A stretch of DNA of 64,000 bases from assembly GCA_003013855.2 (NCBI GenBank), contig ML058406.1, forward strand, positions 496,001 to 560,000, given 5' to 3'. The translations under genes and the position numbers were made by a program. This document shows positions 1 to 11,059 of this stretch, one piece after another; position 1 is the first letter of the stretch; each line of letters opens with the position of its first letter. Origin of the DNA: Liriodendron chinense. Taxonomy: Eukaryota; Streptophyta; Magnoliopsida; Magnoliales; Magnoliaceae. Below the pieces are notes generated by a model. The model did not search any database and was not told the origin of the DNA. It was given only the letters and a program-made list of their open reading frames with translations.

Positions 1-199
1 CTTCTCTTTGATCTTCCTTCAATACCTTATCCAATGGTCTTTAACACTCATAAAGAGCTCTATTTAGCTTTCTAATGGTGAACTCTCCATCTTGTTCCTA
101 CAATCACAAATCATATATTAAGGTGGTCCTTTAAACACGTATATCATGCATAATGAGTGATGAATTGGGGTTAGAATATGCATAATTAAGAGCTCAACA
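1..199 (-). repeat. 3' LTR of element A (partial)
   Basis: Nearly identical to 6190-6393, the upstream end of the other A LTR. On the minus strand it opens with TGTTGAGCTCTTAATTATGC directly after the polypurine tract. Only the first 199 bases of the LTR are inside the window. Confidence 0.9.
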
Positions 200-211
200 C
201 ACCCCCTAACC
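200..211 (-). other. Polypurine tract of element A
   Basis: On the minus strand this reads GGTTAGGGGGTG and lies flush against the TG of the 3' LTR, the expected position for the plus-strand DNA primer. Elements E, G and J have GGTTGGGGGGTG at the same place. Confidence 0.85.
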
Positions 212-1351
212 AGCATTTTGCTAGTCCCCAGCAAAACATGCGTGAAACTAGTTTTATTCTCCAAAACCCAACTCTCCTCTAGAAACTACTCTTCTATACA
301 TTCCAAGATACATAAGCGTAAAAATCAGAGAAACTCAGTGAAGAAGGTTGAAACCTTAAACTCTCAGAACATAATAAGTGTTTATATGAAATCCACGCTG
401 ATTGCTTGATAAATAGAAGAACTTGAACAAATTCAACCCAGTGTGCATAGTGAAGGTTCATCTCATGAGTTTCCAGGATTATCTTCTTCATAAATCAACT
501 AAACTACTGATCTCAAGGTGTATAGAGTAACAACAAGCCTATGACAGGAATTTGCCTTACCGTCCTTCCGACGACTTTCACACTACGTCCCATTTCCGGC
601 TTTGGTTACGGGTAGACAATCCCTCGGTTGGTAGTAGGTAGCCCTAATCGGAATTTTCCACCATTTTTCTTTCCTTCCCAATTTCATCCTTTCATTCCTT
701 TTTCTTTTAAATTAGATAGGATTTTTAGAAATCCATATCTTTCTTTATTTTCCCTTGGACAAGGATGGACAAAGTACCCCGGCTTGGTTTCTCAATACCT
801 TAAATCAAAGTCTAGCTAATCCATAAATCACATAATCCTTTCAAATCATGAAAATCGTGTGATGTGAACTAGGTGCAAAAGGTGTTTAAATTTTCTATCA
901 ATCATAAAAATAGGTGAATTCACATATAAAACCATTATATTAAAAGAAGTTCGAAGCTTGCAACATCCCTCACTTCGTATCTCATCTTCTTATACTTATG
1001 CTATCTCGAATGCATAGAATCAAAGCTTTCCAAAAGAGTTTCGAATTTTAAAAAAATCGAAAAATTTCTACATCTTTGCTCGGAATGTCACAAAAGCTAG
1101 CAGATTCATCATCTAAGGAATCTCTCACCCCCCAACCAAAACTTTGCATTGTCCTCAATGTAATAAAATATGCAATATGCATGACATGAGAGCAATGACA
1201 GAAAACAAAGGAGAGTGAGAAAGAGAGATAGCACCTGAAGCATATATTTCATGGTAAGGTTAGCTTTTGGAGACGGATTTCTTCACAACTAAATCAACTA
1301 TCAAAACAAATCCTAATGGGAAAGCATTCTAGCAAATCATCCTCCGTCAGA
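212..1351 (-). other. 3' non-coding module of element A with an internal polypurine copy
   Basis: No supported ORF. The stretch matches the 3' regions of G (29107-30229), E (48137-49264) and J (54986-56092). Shared landmarks are a block around 555-660, a second polypurine tract at 1126-1137 (minus strand GGTTGGGGGGTG) and an adjacent conserved block at about 1140-1165. A 63-codon antisense frame at 628-819 recurs in J, but simple nucleotide conservation explains it. Confidence 0.75.
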
Positions 1352-1754
1352 CTAGGAGGTTAATCCCAACAACTCATCCAAAAGCATAAAGTCAAGCAGA
1401 ATCATTAGATGGATCAAAAGGTTTCGCAGTAAGATCATCCAATAACCTGCTTTACAATGTACATGTGTGTGAATAATCGAGATAAGCCACTCAAAATCCC
1501 AAAAAGGAATTTTAGCGAGTTCCTTAGTGTGCGCACCCACATGTATCAGGGGAGACACCATCAGATTTATCAGGAAAAATATGTCTCCCATCAGATTTTC
1601 CTGGGCAATGATATTGCAAGTAAGGATCATCCCAAGGTTGGTGGATTTCAGTATGCATGATCCACAAAGGTGTGGAAATCTGAATTGATTTTTCAGCGCG
1701 AAAAGGTACTGTTTCCACATCCTTCTCTCGGCTAACGTCATATGCCGATACCGA
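1352..1754 (-). other. Unrecognised post-protease region of element A
   Basis: Short broken frames on the minus strand. One frame (1718-1524) includes WDDPY followed by CP, faintly like the start of the Athila integrase (DDPYLFKYCPDQ in G) or the last part of the J ORF (WEDPFL). It occupies the place where about 4 kb of RT, RNase H and integrase would be expected. I cannot say which gene it derives from. Confidence 0.4.
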
Positions 1755-4200
1755 CTAAAAAAGTGTGACCATATCCCTTATCATATCATCGTTCTCATCA
1801 AGGGAGTGAGTCGCTTCTTCGTCTAAGGGACCGGAGTAAAAAGGTGAGAGGGACTCATCTTCCACGATAGAATTGATCATGTTGATTTCGTGGACCTCCT
1901 CATCCTCATCCTCTTGTTGGTTGTCAATATTAAAAGCATTCAACTCAATCGTCATATTGCCAAAAGATATTTGTATGCCCCCACTCCTATAATTTATGAT
2001 GGCGTTTGATGTAGCTAGGAATGGGCGGCCAAGTATGACAAGAATTTGAGGGCCAATATTAACCATGGGTCGTGTGTCCAAGACAATAAAGTCCACCGGG
2101 TAGTAGACTTTGTCAACTTGGACAAGGACATCCTCAACCACCCCTCTAGGAATACAAATCGATCGATCAGCAAGTTGTAATGTGGTTTCGGTGGGTTTTA
2201 ATTCACCTAAACCCAATTGTTCATAGACCGAAAAGGGAATTAAGTTCACACTTGCCCCTAGATCAAGTAAAGCATGTTTCACCCGGTGATCTCCAATCAT
2301 ACATGATATAGTCGGACAACCGGGATCTTTGTATTTCTTGGGCATCCCGTGGTTGATAATGGCACTCACATTCTCTGTCAAAAATGCCTTCTTTTGCACA
2401 TGTATTTTTCTTTTAACCGTGCAAAGGTCTTTTAAAAATTTTGCATATGATGGTATTTGTTTAATGACATCCAACAGTGGGATGTTGATTTTGACTTGCT
2501 TGAAAACCTCCAAAAATTCCTGATATTTATCTTGAGGTTTGGCTAGAATCAAGCGTTGGGGGAATGGAGCAACGGGCCTATATTCTTTAGATGGCTCTTT
2601 TTCATTCATGGTGATGCTAGGTCCATCGTCCTCTTTGGAAGATACCGGATCATTAGGCGGTGAAACCTGCACCGGATCCGATTTTTCAATAATTTTCCCA
2701 CTTCTAAGAGTGGTGATGGCCTTAGCATGTTCCATGTGTTGGTTAGAAGAACTAGGCACGCTTATTTCGCATTGTTGTTTTGGATTTGGTACGGGTTGGG
2801 CTGGAAGCATCCCTTCCCTTGCGTTTAAGCGAGCCTTGATTTCCTCCACCGAACTTTTAAGCTCAAGCATTATCGTATGGTTGGATTGATTAATTTGAGC
2901 TTGTCCTTCCATGAATGCTTTCAAAGTATCTTCTATAGGCATTTGAGGTGGGGCCATTTGCATTGGGGGCCCCCTTTGAGGATTATTTTGATTAGCCGTG
3001 TTTTCATTCGCCCAATTGAAGTTTGGGTTGTTCCTCCAACTAGAATTGTTCATGTTTGAATTTGGAGTACTAAAAGGTTGTTGATAACTTTTCAAGGCAT
3101 TTGATTGTTCAAATAAAAGTTCTCGAAATGCATAGATTGTTGGACAATCCGGCGTTTGATGCACATTGGAAGCACAAATACCACAAATAGTTTCAACAGC
3201 CCCCTTTTGTTGGGTTGTGTCCACTTTCTTTAATTCCATCTCCTCGACCTTTCGTATGAGTTTAGCCACTCTAGACCCTAGGTCCTCTTGCCCATCTAAA
3301 ACATAAATTTCTCCCTTTTCCTTGGTTTGGGGTTGTTTTGAACTTGTTGGCTTAGATGTATCCCATGATTGTGTATTTTCAGCCAACATGTCAAAATAAT
3401 CCCAAGCTTCCTCCGTTTCCTTGTTCATGAACTCCCCATTGCACATCATCTCCACAAATTGGCGCATGGTTGAGTTCAATCCATCATAAAAGAAACTAAT
3501 CAACCTCCACCTTTCATAGCCATGATGTGGGCATTGGTTTAAAAGCTCATTATACCTTTCCCAACATTGGAAAAAGGTTTCTTCATCTTTTTGGGTGAAG
3601 TTCATTATGGCTCTTCGTAGTGCATTGGTTCGATGAGTAGGGAAGAATTTTTTTAGAAACTCCCTAGTCATCTCAGCCCATGTCCCAATAGATCTCGGCC
3701 TTAAGGAATGTAGCCATGATTTGGCCTCCTCTTTCAAGGAAAAAGGGAACAATTTAAGTTTTATTGTATCCTTGGTAACATTGTCATAGTTTATTGTGGC
3801 TATGACTTCTTCAAATTCCTTAATATGTAGATCGCGCTCTCAGAGTCGAGTCAATGGAATCTAGGAAGAAGTTGGATCAACCCCGGTTTAAAATCAATGT
3901 TTCCCACATTGTGAGGGAAAATTATGCAAGAGGGAGTACTCGTCTTAGCTGGTTGTAAATAGTCACGTAACGTTCTAGGTTGAGGTACATCCCCCACTTC
4001 ATTCTCATCCAATTCAGTCAGGTTTGGGGCTGGATTTTGAGGTTGATTAGCCCCTTGATTGGGTCGATTTTAAGCCATCTCTCTAGTAATTTCAGGAAAA
4101 TTTTGACGTTTCCTAGCACGAGGCTCTCTATCAATCCCTTCAACAACTACTCCGTCCCTTATAAGTCGGTTATTATAAGTCCTAGCCCAATGTGGCATGC
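1755..4200 (-). pseudogene. gag-pro: gag-protease polyprotein of element A (one stop, one frameshift)
   Basis: Gag capsid and aspartic protease of an Athila-like element. The reading probably starts near 4200 (MPHWAR-like, as in G). It meets a stop around 4075 where relatives have Gln, passes the conserved LRDYLQPA motif near 3960, and shifts frame near 3840. From 3752 it is open for 665 codons. Visible in order are the capsid core (FPFSLKEEAKSWLHSLRP, then FFQCWERY), a CX2CX4HX4C zinc knuckle (CGIC, H, C), a linker with TLKAFMEGQAQINQ, and a protease with LLDLGASVNLIP, in which DLGA replaces the usual DTGA/DSGA as is typical of this lineage. The frame ends just after the protease, so no polymerase is encoded. 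The long intact stretch suggests fairly recent mobilisation. Confidence 0.85.
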
Positions 4201-4801
4201 AAAACCAAAAAGAATGAGTGAAAAGGAAAAAGAATTCTTCCTTCCTTCCTTTACTCCTCTCTAAAACTTAAGCACAGGGTGTCTTGCAATGGTTGAGCCA
4301 GAAGCAAGGATAGAGACCGATTTCTCCTGGTCAATAGGGGTTCAAAGAACTCCCCACCCACTCTTTGAGTCTTTTGAGAGAAAGTACAAAAAAAGAAGAA
4401 AGAGGAATAGGTTGAGAAGAGAAATCTATGAGCACAAGGTGATCCAAGGCGGCAGAGCCGACCAATAGGAATCCAGGTGGCACAAGGACTACCTTTCAGA
4501 GATCCAAAAGGAGTCTCCACCCACTCTACAATAGATGAATATGATAAGAATGAGTAGGAGAAGAAGAAGAGTAAGGTTAGAGCGATAAAACCTGATTTGT
4601 GACCTAAGATGCCTTCTTCTTCTTCAACTTCCTAAAAATCCCTGGATTAGACCTATGTTAGAATCCTGCAAAAATTAAAATAAACTAAGTTAGTAATTAG
4701 AAGAAAACCTACTCTAAAAAGCAAAACAAATCCTAAATCTATCTTAACAAAATCTCAACTAAAAGTTATTTCAGAAAATTCTAAAAATACCGCATAGAAA
4801 T
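4201..4801 (-). other. 5' leader of element A
   Basis: Untranslated region between primer site and gag, matching the leader of G (37745-38290) over much of its length. No RNA gene is recognised. An 89-codon frame here is unlikely to be coding because it spans the conserved leader and only begins inside it. Confidence 0.6.
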
Positions 4802-4819
4802 TCCCCGGCAACGGCGCCA
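4802..4819 (-). other. Primer binding site (tRNA-Asp), element A
   Basis: Minus strand reads TGGCGCCGTTGCCGGGGA, complementary to the 3' end of plant tRNA-Asp, the standard primer of Athila elements. It lies 6 bases inside the LTR end, as in the other Athila-like copies here. Confidence 0.92.
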
Positions 4820-4825
4820 AAAACT

Positions 4826-6393
4826 TGTTCACTCCCCAAGTGTAGGGTTGCGAAGTAGTAATAATTCGGAAAGACCGAGTATCGTTCCCACAGAGATTTA
4901 TGTATGGGTATCTTCAGAATTTAACTAAAACAACTAGTAATTAAGACCCTATTAAGAACTAAAGCTGGAAAATAGAGATTTGGGTTTAAAGTGTGAATGA
5001 GTAAGGTAATTTCAATCTAAAAAGGCACTAGAGCGCCAAGGATCCACTCTTGATACGTTTCAATGCATCAACACAACTAGGTCTCTCATAACTCAATCGG
5101 AATCAAATTCCTTTCTCTATCCGACTGGAATATAGAGCGGTTCAATCAACAATTATCCAAAATAAGTGCTTATTAACTGATTTGATTCCCACGATCACGC
5201 TCAGGCCTTGGGCACACTCAATTGTATAGGCCAAGCCTCTTTCCAATATAGTTGAGATTCATAACCATAGCCTTCACCAAATCCTGTCACTAGATCTGAT
5301 TACAACTCATGATTCGAACTCTAATTAAATCAAAATCAGTCACTAAACAACTATTCCAGATTATACACAAAAGATAAGAACTTTAGTTACATGAGTTCCC
5401 ACATGAAAATCAGGCCATTGCATACAAGGCAATCAAAGCGTCTACCATGCCCGGAGTCGATGGTAGATCAATGCATTACACAAGCATAAACAATGCTCAA
5501 AAAGCTAAGATACTATGCTGGGATCACTAAGAATCACAGGAGCCCGGAGTCATCAAGAGATCAAAGTAAAACCAAAGCTAGTACTTGATTCAAACTCAAA
5601 TCGAACTAAAATTCATTCATTAAAAGATAAAAGGAAACCTAGGTTGCGTTAATCCATCAAAAACGAATCAAAAGCTTCCCCTCTTAGCTAGCTAAGAGGG
5701 TTTAGTTCATCTCTAACATCCTTGAACTAAAAGCCTCTAAAAACATAGAAAACTACTAAAACAGGAAGAAAACTAGAAATCCGAAGTCGAATCCGTCTCC
5801 TGAGCAATCCCCACGTTCTAGCCTCCTTCGGTATGAAGGGATGAAGTCCTTTTATAGCTTGGAGGAGTCCAATATGCAAGAGAACTCCAGAAATTGCGTA
5901 ATCTTACGCTATTGCGCAGAAAATTCCGGAGTTCCAAAATAGAAATTTCTATTTTACACAGCCGACCGGTCATGACCGGTCGGATGGTGATTCCCCTTGT
6001 CCAGCAGCCATGCCCAACCGGTCATGACCGGTGGGGCGTCATTCCTGTTCAATGCAGCAAGTATGGCCGACCGGTCTTGACCGGTCGGCGTGGGCAGTCC
6101 ATCTGTTTTGATCTTCTCTTGAGCGGCCGACCGGTCTGGCTCTCTTTCTTCTTTTTCTTTCTTTCTTTCTTCTTTTCTTTTCCCTCCTTGCTTTCTTCTC
6201 TTTGATCTTCCTTCAATACCTTATCCAATGGTCTTTAACACTCATAAAGAACTCTATTTAGCTTTCAAATGGTGAACTCTCCATCTTGTTCCTACAATCA
6301 CAAATCATATATTAAGGTGGTCCTTTAAACACGTATATCATGCATAATGAGTGATGAATTGGGGTTAGAATATGCATAATTAAGAGCTCAACA
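4826..6393 (-). repeat. 5' LTR of element A
   Basis: 1568-bp LTR with TG/CA ends. On the minus strand, U3 holds the ACCGGT palindrome array (5961-6137). A TATA box follows (TATAAAAG, 5849-5857), then a perfect 18-base palindrome CTCTTAGCTAGCTAAGAG (5681-5698), then a degraded copy of the U5 hairpin near 4866-4880, and the LTR ends near the primer site. The order matches G, E, F and J. Confidence 0.9.
5961..6137. promoter_or_regulatory. U3 palindrome array (GACCGGTC core) of element A
   Basis: Three near-perfect palindromes of the form GACCGGTCATGACCGGTC (at about 5962, 6014 and 6066) and a half copy at 6125. Spacing is about 52 bp, near five helical turns. The array lies roughly 100-280 bp upstream of the TATA box. 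Flanks contain GCCGAC, the core of the plant DRE/CRT element bound by DREB/CBF factors, so a regulatory role is plausible but inferred. Confidence 0.7.
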
Positions 6394-7503
6394 CCTCTCC
6401 TCCTCATTTGAGGCATCCCTCAAAAATTCCTCAAGTCCCATTCTCTACAACTCCTCTCCTCTCTTCTCTTCTTTAGTTTTCTTTCTTTCTTTCATTTGTA
6501 GTGTAGAGTAGTGTAGAATTTTCTTTCTTAGTGAGTTCTAGTCTTCCATTGTAGCATGGTTGGCTAAACCTCTAGGTAAGGCTAGGGGTGAAGCCTTTGA
6601 AGAAATTTGTAAGTTATGGTTCTTTTGGTTCAACATTGTGTGATGTAAATGTTGGAGTTCTCTTTGGTTGATTGGTTTGGTTATCCACCTCGGCAGACGC
6701 TATTGTTGTGCAAGCCACTTGATCCATCGTCGACTCCGGCCACGTTGGATGCTTGGGATCCCTTGCACACCAATTAGCTAGTTCATGATCGATAAAGTCC
6801 CTTGATCCATCATCGACTCCGGGCACGTTGGATGCTTTGGATTCCCTACGGTCATCGAGCTAGTGCAGATAAAGTCATCGATCTGTAAAATCCCTTGATC
6901 CATTGTAGACTCCGGGCACATTGGATGCTTTGGATTCCTTGCGATCGATAGACGAGATCTTAACGGCTGGATCGGTCAATCAAAGCCTCCTATCTTGTAA
7001 GTATGCATTTGATTGTGTGATTTGTGATCTTATCGGTTGACTTGTTGGCAAAGTTGTTGATCTGTACAATTCTTTGATCCATTGTCGACTCCGGGCACAG
7101 TGGATGCTTAGAATTCCCTGCAATCAACTAACGAGTGCTTCATGGTCAAATCAATCGGTTCAGATCACCATCTTTTATGAAATATGCAAATGGTTTAACT
7201 GTTTTATCTTCCGGTTGGAATGAATCTTTATTCAATTCCAGTTGAGTTATAGTTGGACCAATGAATCAAATCTTGTGAATGAATCAAAGGTGGATCCCTG
7301 ATGCCTTAGCCCCTTTTCTATTTTTATCTTTCACCACACACAACTTGCTCCACTCTCGTGGATAAACCAGATTTCATCTCACTCACCTAAACTAATTCCT
7401 CTAAGTGTTCTTAACCCCAATCCCTGTGGATCGACCTCGGTCATACCGAGTATTTTACTACTTCGCTACCTGCACTTGGGTGTGCAATCTTCGGATTGTA
7501 GCA
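6394..7503 (+). repeat. LTR portion in left arm of element B
   Basis: Plus-oriented R/U5 part of the B LTR, interrupted at 6394 by element A just downstream of where the TATA box would be. It contains a repeated phrase (GATCCAT/C..GACTCCGGGCAC..TGGATGCTT) four to five times between 6710 and 7110. It ends GATTGTAGCA directly before the primer site. The U5 hairpin here is CTCGGTCATACCGAG (7436-7450). Confidence 0.85.
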
Positions 7504-7509
7504 AGTTTT

Positions 7510-7527
7510 TGGCGCCGTTGCCGGGGA
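7510..7527 (+). other. Primer binding site (tRNA-Asp), left arm of B
   Basis: TGGCGCCGTTGCCGGGGA on the plus strand, 6 bases after the LTR end. A second copy faces it at 9707-9724. Confidence 0.9.
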
Positions 7528-7705
7528 TTGGCATCGGTTAAGAATATTTTTGGAATTAGTTTTTGTACATATTTACTAACTCTTTTGTTTTGTTTTTAGG
7601 AATTGTCAAAAGCCGAATACTCTTCTTCTCGAGTAACCTCTTCCCATATCTCTTTTACATGCTTAGTTTGTGCTAAGGTAAGAGTCTTGTGAATTAACCA
7701 AAATC

Positions 7706-7838
7706 ATGGATGAAAATGAATTATGGGATGAGTACGAAGTGCACCATGCTCCATCAATTAAGCCCTTACGTGATGACTATTTTGAGGCCGAAATGATTGA
7801 AAGAGATTGTGGTATTTGTAAGAGCGATGCACACTTAA
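7706..7838 (+). pseudogene. Truncated start of the B ORF in the left arm
   Basis: ATG at 7706 opens the same protein as the minus-strand ORF at 9528: MDENELWDEYEVHHAPSIK, then the first three ligands of the zinc knuckle. It breaks off after GCACACTTA, where homology to the right arm stops, and the reading meets unrelated sequence. It is a duplicated 5' fragment, not a functional gene. Confidence 0.85.
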
Positions 7839-8076
7839 AGGTGAAGAATAGCGGGTAGAGATTACCTGAAAGGATGAATTACCAGAATAAAAGACATGGA
7901 TACTAAACATCTTTTAAAAAAAAAATTCTTTCTTTTTTTTTTTTTTTTTTCCTTGGAGGGACCCCGGGTAATAACGGCAATGAAGGTTTCCTTATTTAAC
8001 TCGGGGTGCCGAGAATTCCGCTTTTATTCTGCCGTCATGGGGACTATGAACCACTACTGCCCTGCACTCCCTCCCC
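7839..8076 (-). other. 3' UTR remnant of element B and arm junction
   Basis: On the minus strand this follows the stop codon of the B ORF. It contains a 20-base homopolymer (poly-T on plus, near 7929-7950) and a TTTCAGGTA-type block that also occurs downstream of the coding region in A, E, G and J. The element then stops abruptly at 7839 and joins the inverted left arm. Confidence 0.65.
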
Positions 8077-9528
8077 TCAGGAGGCAGGGCCAAAGAGATC
8101 AGTAGGAGGGCCCACATCCTCCTGTCCAAACATCAAGATAAATTTGGGGCTGGGATCCGAGTCGGTCTCGGATGTAATTTCTTCAGGCTCATCCCCGATC
8201 TTTTGTAATTCCTCGGGTTCATCTGGCTTAGATGAGACCATGACTATGGTCCAATCAATCAGAGGCGATTCCTGCCCCTTGCCTGAGCTTTCGTCAAGTA
8301 GCTCAGTCAGGCTCAATCCATTAATTTGATCATTTGTGATGGAATTTGAGCTACTTTGGGTGTAAGTACCCTCTGCACTAATATATCGCAATGGTGTGCA
8401 GATGAATGGATCCTTCTTCTCTTGACCACCTCGCATCCTCTTGGTACCCTTGTGCTTTAATTTGGCAACCATGGTGGTGTCCATATTCTCTTCATCTTCC
8501 ATGATTAGGGCTGAGTCTTGGTATTCGAGCTGATAGAAGAAAATTTGGTGCTCGACAGGGATGAAGACGTAGTTAGACCCAATGGGACATGCACGAGGAA
8601 TGAGATTCTGAGTCTCGAACTTTGGTGCTTCAATACTTGATGGTGAAGGCTCCGAATCGGTAGAGGGAAGCTCTTCGAAACGAGGCCCCCACTGGTTTGT
8701 ATCGAGCACTGGAGTTGAGTCTCGTAATGCAGTAACCACTTCCAAAATTGTGTCACTCTCAGAATCAGCAAAGTGGTCCAAACAATATCCAAAGGGATCA
8801 GAAGAAGAGGTTATGAGGAATTCCTCCTCCACGAGGGTATCGATTGTGTCGTCCTCGTAGATCTCCTCACCATCCCCTTGGTGTGTGCACATGTCATCAT
8901 CGGAGTGTTGCACGTCTATGAGTGTAGAGGATTCATGTGCAGGCTCTTGAGGTTTAGAAGAACTCGAATCATCCTCCTCATATTGCTCCTGGGGTTTAGG
9001 TTGAGGCTGGGCTGGAAAGGTCCCTTCCTCCCAAACATTCTGCCGTGATTCGATTCTTTCAACAAAAGTTTTGAGCTCTTGGAGGGTTTGCATGATGTTC
9101 GTGATGTTCCAATCTTGTCTCTGATTGATTTGAGCTTGTCCCTCCATGAATGTATGCAAAGTATCCTCTAGGGTCTTCCTTGGTGGAGGCACATACGAGG
9201 TACTAGTAGAAAATTCTTGAGGATTACTACTAGCACTAACAGTAGGTTCATTTCTCCAACTGAAGTTGGGATGACTTTGCCAATTAAACCCATATGTGTT
9301 TGACATTGGGGCACAAAATGGCCTTTGATAAGCATTTCTGGTATTGGCTTGATGATACAACATTCGCAAAATAGGGATTTTAGGACAACCCTTTGTTAAG
9401 TGTGCATCGCTCTTACAAATACCACAATCTCTTTCAATCATTTCGGCCTCAAAATAGTAATCACGTAAGGGCTTAATTGATGGAGCATGGTGCACTTCGT
9501 ACTCATCCCATAATTCATTTTCATCCAT
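8077..9528 (-). CDS. Intact 483-aa capsid-less gag-like protein of element B
   Basis: Uninterrupted ORF starting at the ATG that follows the leader. It keeps an N-terminal LRDYYFE motif equivalent to the LRDY/F motif of full gag proteins. It then goes straight to a CX2CX4HX4C zinc knuckle (CGIC, H, C near residues 36-49), skipping the whole capsid domain. Next come the gag linker with TLEDTLHTFMEGQAQINQ and a long acidic region resembling the protease-RT linker of G (PVLDTNQWGPRFEELP). No DLGA protease and no RT are present. The C-terminal 150 residues are unrecognised, rich in Glu, Asp and Ser, with one basic patch (KHKGTKRMRGG). The knuckle suggests RNA binding, possibly packaging by a helper element's capsid. 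Family assignment is good; the role is inferred. Confidence 0.75.
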   Translation of the reverse strand: MDENELWDEYEVHHAPSIKPLRDYYFEAEMIERDCGICKSDAHLTKGCPKIPILRMLYHQANTRNAYQRPFCAPMSNTYGFNWQSHPNFSWRNEPTVSASSNPQEFSTSTSYVPPPRKTLEDTLHTFMEGQAQINQRQDWNITNIMQTLQELKTFVERIESRQNVWEEGTFPAQPQPKPQEQYEEDDSSSSKPQEPAHESSTLIDVQHSDDDMCTHQGDGEEIYEDDTIDTLVEEEFLITSSSDPFGYCLDHFADSESDTILEVVTALRDSTPVLDTNQWGPRFEELPSTDSEPSPSSIEAPKFETQNLIPRACPIGSNYVFIPVEHQIFFYQLEYQDSALIMEDEENMDTTMVAKLKHKGTKRMRGGQEKKDPFICTPLRYISAEGTYTQSSSNSITNDQINGLSLTELLDESSGKGQESPLIDWTIVMVSSKPDEPEELQKIGDEPEEITSETDSDPSPKFILMFGQEDVGPPTDLFGPAS

Positions 9529-9706
9529 GATTTTGGTTAATTCACAAGACTCTTACCTTAGCACAAACTAAGCATGTAAAAGAGATAAGGGAAGAGGTTA
9601 CCCGAGAAGAAGAGTATTCGGCTTTTGACAATTCCTAAAAACAAAACAAAAGAGTTAGTAAATATGTACAAAAACTAATTCCAAAAATATTCTTAACCAA
9701 TGCCAA

Positions 9707-9724
9707 TCCCCGGCAACGGCGCCA
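9707..9724 (-). other. Primer binding site (tRNA-Asp), right arm of B
   Basis: Minus strand TGGCGCCGTTGCCGGGGA between LTR (from 9731) and ORF leader. Confidence 0.9.
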
Positions 9725-10844
9725 AAAACTTGCGACAATCCGAAGATTGCACACCCAAGTGCAGGTAGCGAAGTAGTAAAATACTCGGTAAGACCGAGGT
9801 CGATCCACAGGGATTGGGGTTAAGAACACTTAGAGGAATTAGTTTAGGTGAGTGAGATGAAATCTGGTTTATCCACGAGAGTGGAGCAAGTTGTGTGTGG
9901 TGAAAGACAAAAATAGAAAAGGGGCTAAGGCATCAGGGATCCACCTTTGATTCATTCACAAGATTTGATTCATTGGTCCAACTATAACTCAACTGGAATT
10001 GAATAAAGATTCATTCCAACCGGAAGATAAAATAGTTAAACCATTTGCATATTTCATAAAAGATGGTGATCTGAACCGATTGATTTGACCATGAAGCACT
10101 CGTTAGTTGATTGCAGGGAATTCTAAGCATCCACTGTGCCCGGAGTCGACAATGGATCAAAGAATTGTACAGATCAACAACTTTGCCAACAAGTCAACCG
10201 ATAAGATCACAAATCACACAATCAAATGCATACTTACAAGACAGGAGGCTTTGATTGACCGATCCAACCGTTAAGATCTCGTCTATCGATCGCAAGGAAT
10301 CCAAAGCATCCAATGTGCCCGGAGTCTACAATGGATCAAGGGATTTTACAGATCGATGACTTTACCTGCACTAGCTCGATGACCGTAGGGAATCCAAAGC
10401 ATCCAACGTGCCCGGAGTCGACGATGGATCAAGGGATTTTATCGATCATGAACTAGCTAATTGGTGTGCAAGGGATCCCAAGCATCCAACGTGCCCGGAG
10501 TCGACGATGGATCAAGGGGCTTGCACAACAATAGCGTCTGCCGAGGTGGATAACCAAACCAATCAACCAAAGGGAACTCCAACATTTACATCACACAATG
10601 TTGAACCAAAAGAACCATAACTTACAAATTTCTTCAAAGGCTTCACCCCTAGCCTTACCTAGAGGTTTAGCCAACCATGCTACAATGGAAGACTAGAACT
10701 CACTAAGAAAGAAAATTCTACACTACTCTACACTACAAATGAAAGAAAGAAAGAAAACTAAAGAAGAGAAGAGAGGAGAGGAGTTGTAGAGAATGGGACT
10801 TGAGGGATTTTTGAGGGATGCCTCAAATGAGGAGGAGAGGCCTC

Positions 10845-10854
10845 CTTTTATAGG
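10845..10854 (-). promoter_or_regulatory. TATA box of element B LTR
   Basis: Minus strand CCTATAAAAG, just upstream of the GC-rich leader and directly downstream of the repeat-filled U3. It matches the TATA placement in the other LTRs here. Confidence 0.65.
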
Positions 10855-10927
10855 CTTTTGAGAGGCTCCCAAGCCTCCTCCCAATCCTAGGTGGCACCCA
10901 AGCCTAGGTGGCACTTCATGTGTTGGG

Positions 10928-11022
10928 ATGAGAGCAAGAGAGAGAGAGAAGGACATTTCTTGGGATGAGAGAAGGAGAGAGAGAGAGAGAGCTAGAGAGA
11001 GAGAGAGAGAGAGTTCCTCTCT
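10928..11022. repeat. GA/CT microsatellite in B LTR
   Basis: Runs of (GA)n broken by short interruptions, about 90 bp, close upstream of the TATA box (minus orientation). GA-rich tracts near plant TATA boxes can act as GAGA-type elements; that is inference. Confidence 0.8.
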
Positions 11023-11059
11023 TGCTAGCTCCACACATGAGATGAAGGGAGAGGGAGAG

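Larger units (their letters stand above)
1..6393 (-). mobile_element. Element A: non-autonomous Athila-like LTR retrotransposon (left end cut by window)
   Basis: Minus-strand Ty3/gypsy element. From right to left it has a 5' LTR (4826-6393), a tRNA-Asp primer site (4802-4819), gag plus protease (4200-1755), a short unrecognised region, a 3' module, a polypurine tract (200-211) and the start of the 3' LTR (199 to beyond base 1). The internal region is only about 4.6 kb, and RT, RNase H and integrase are absent, so it must have moved in trans. Its right end abuts CCTCT in the LTR of element B. The intact B arm reads GAGGCCTCTCCTCC at the matching place, so CCTCT is the expected target duplication, but the left copy lies outside the window. 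Confidence 0.9.

Noticed and set aside
628..819. 63-codon antisense frame conserved between A (628-819) and J (55676-55485)
   Set aside because: It lies in a non-coding module conserved at the nucleotide level, runs antisense to the element, and has no recognisable domain. Conservation of the frame follows from DNA similarity.
5961..6137. CRISPR-like array made of palindromic repeats and spacers
   Set aside because: Spacing is regular, but this is a plant LTR: spacers are themselves related between copies, repeats are degenerate, and there are no cas genes.
6614..6826. 70-codon ORF duplicated at 10408-10620
   Set aside because: Lies inside the B LTR in repeat-bearing R/U5 sequence; no protein signature.
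7405..7599. 64-codon ORF spanning LTR end and primer site, repeated at 9829-9635
   Set aside because: It crosses the LTR boundary and tRNA primer site, and is duplicated only because the arms of B are inverted repeats.
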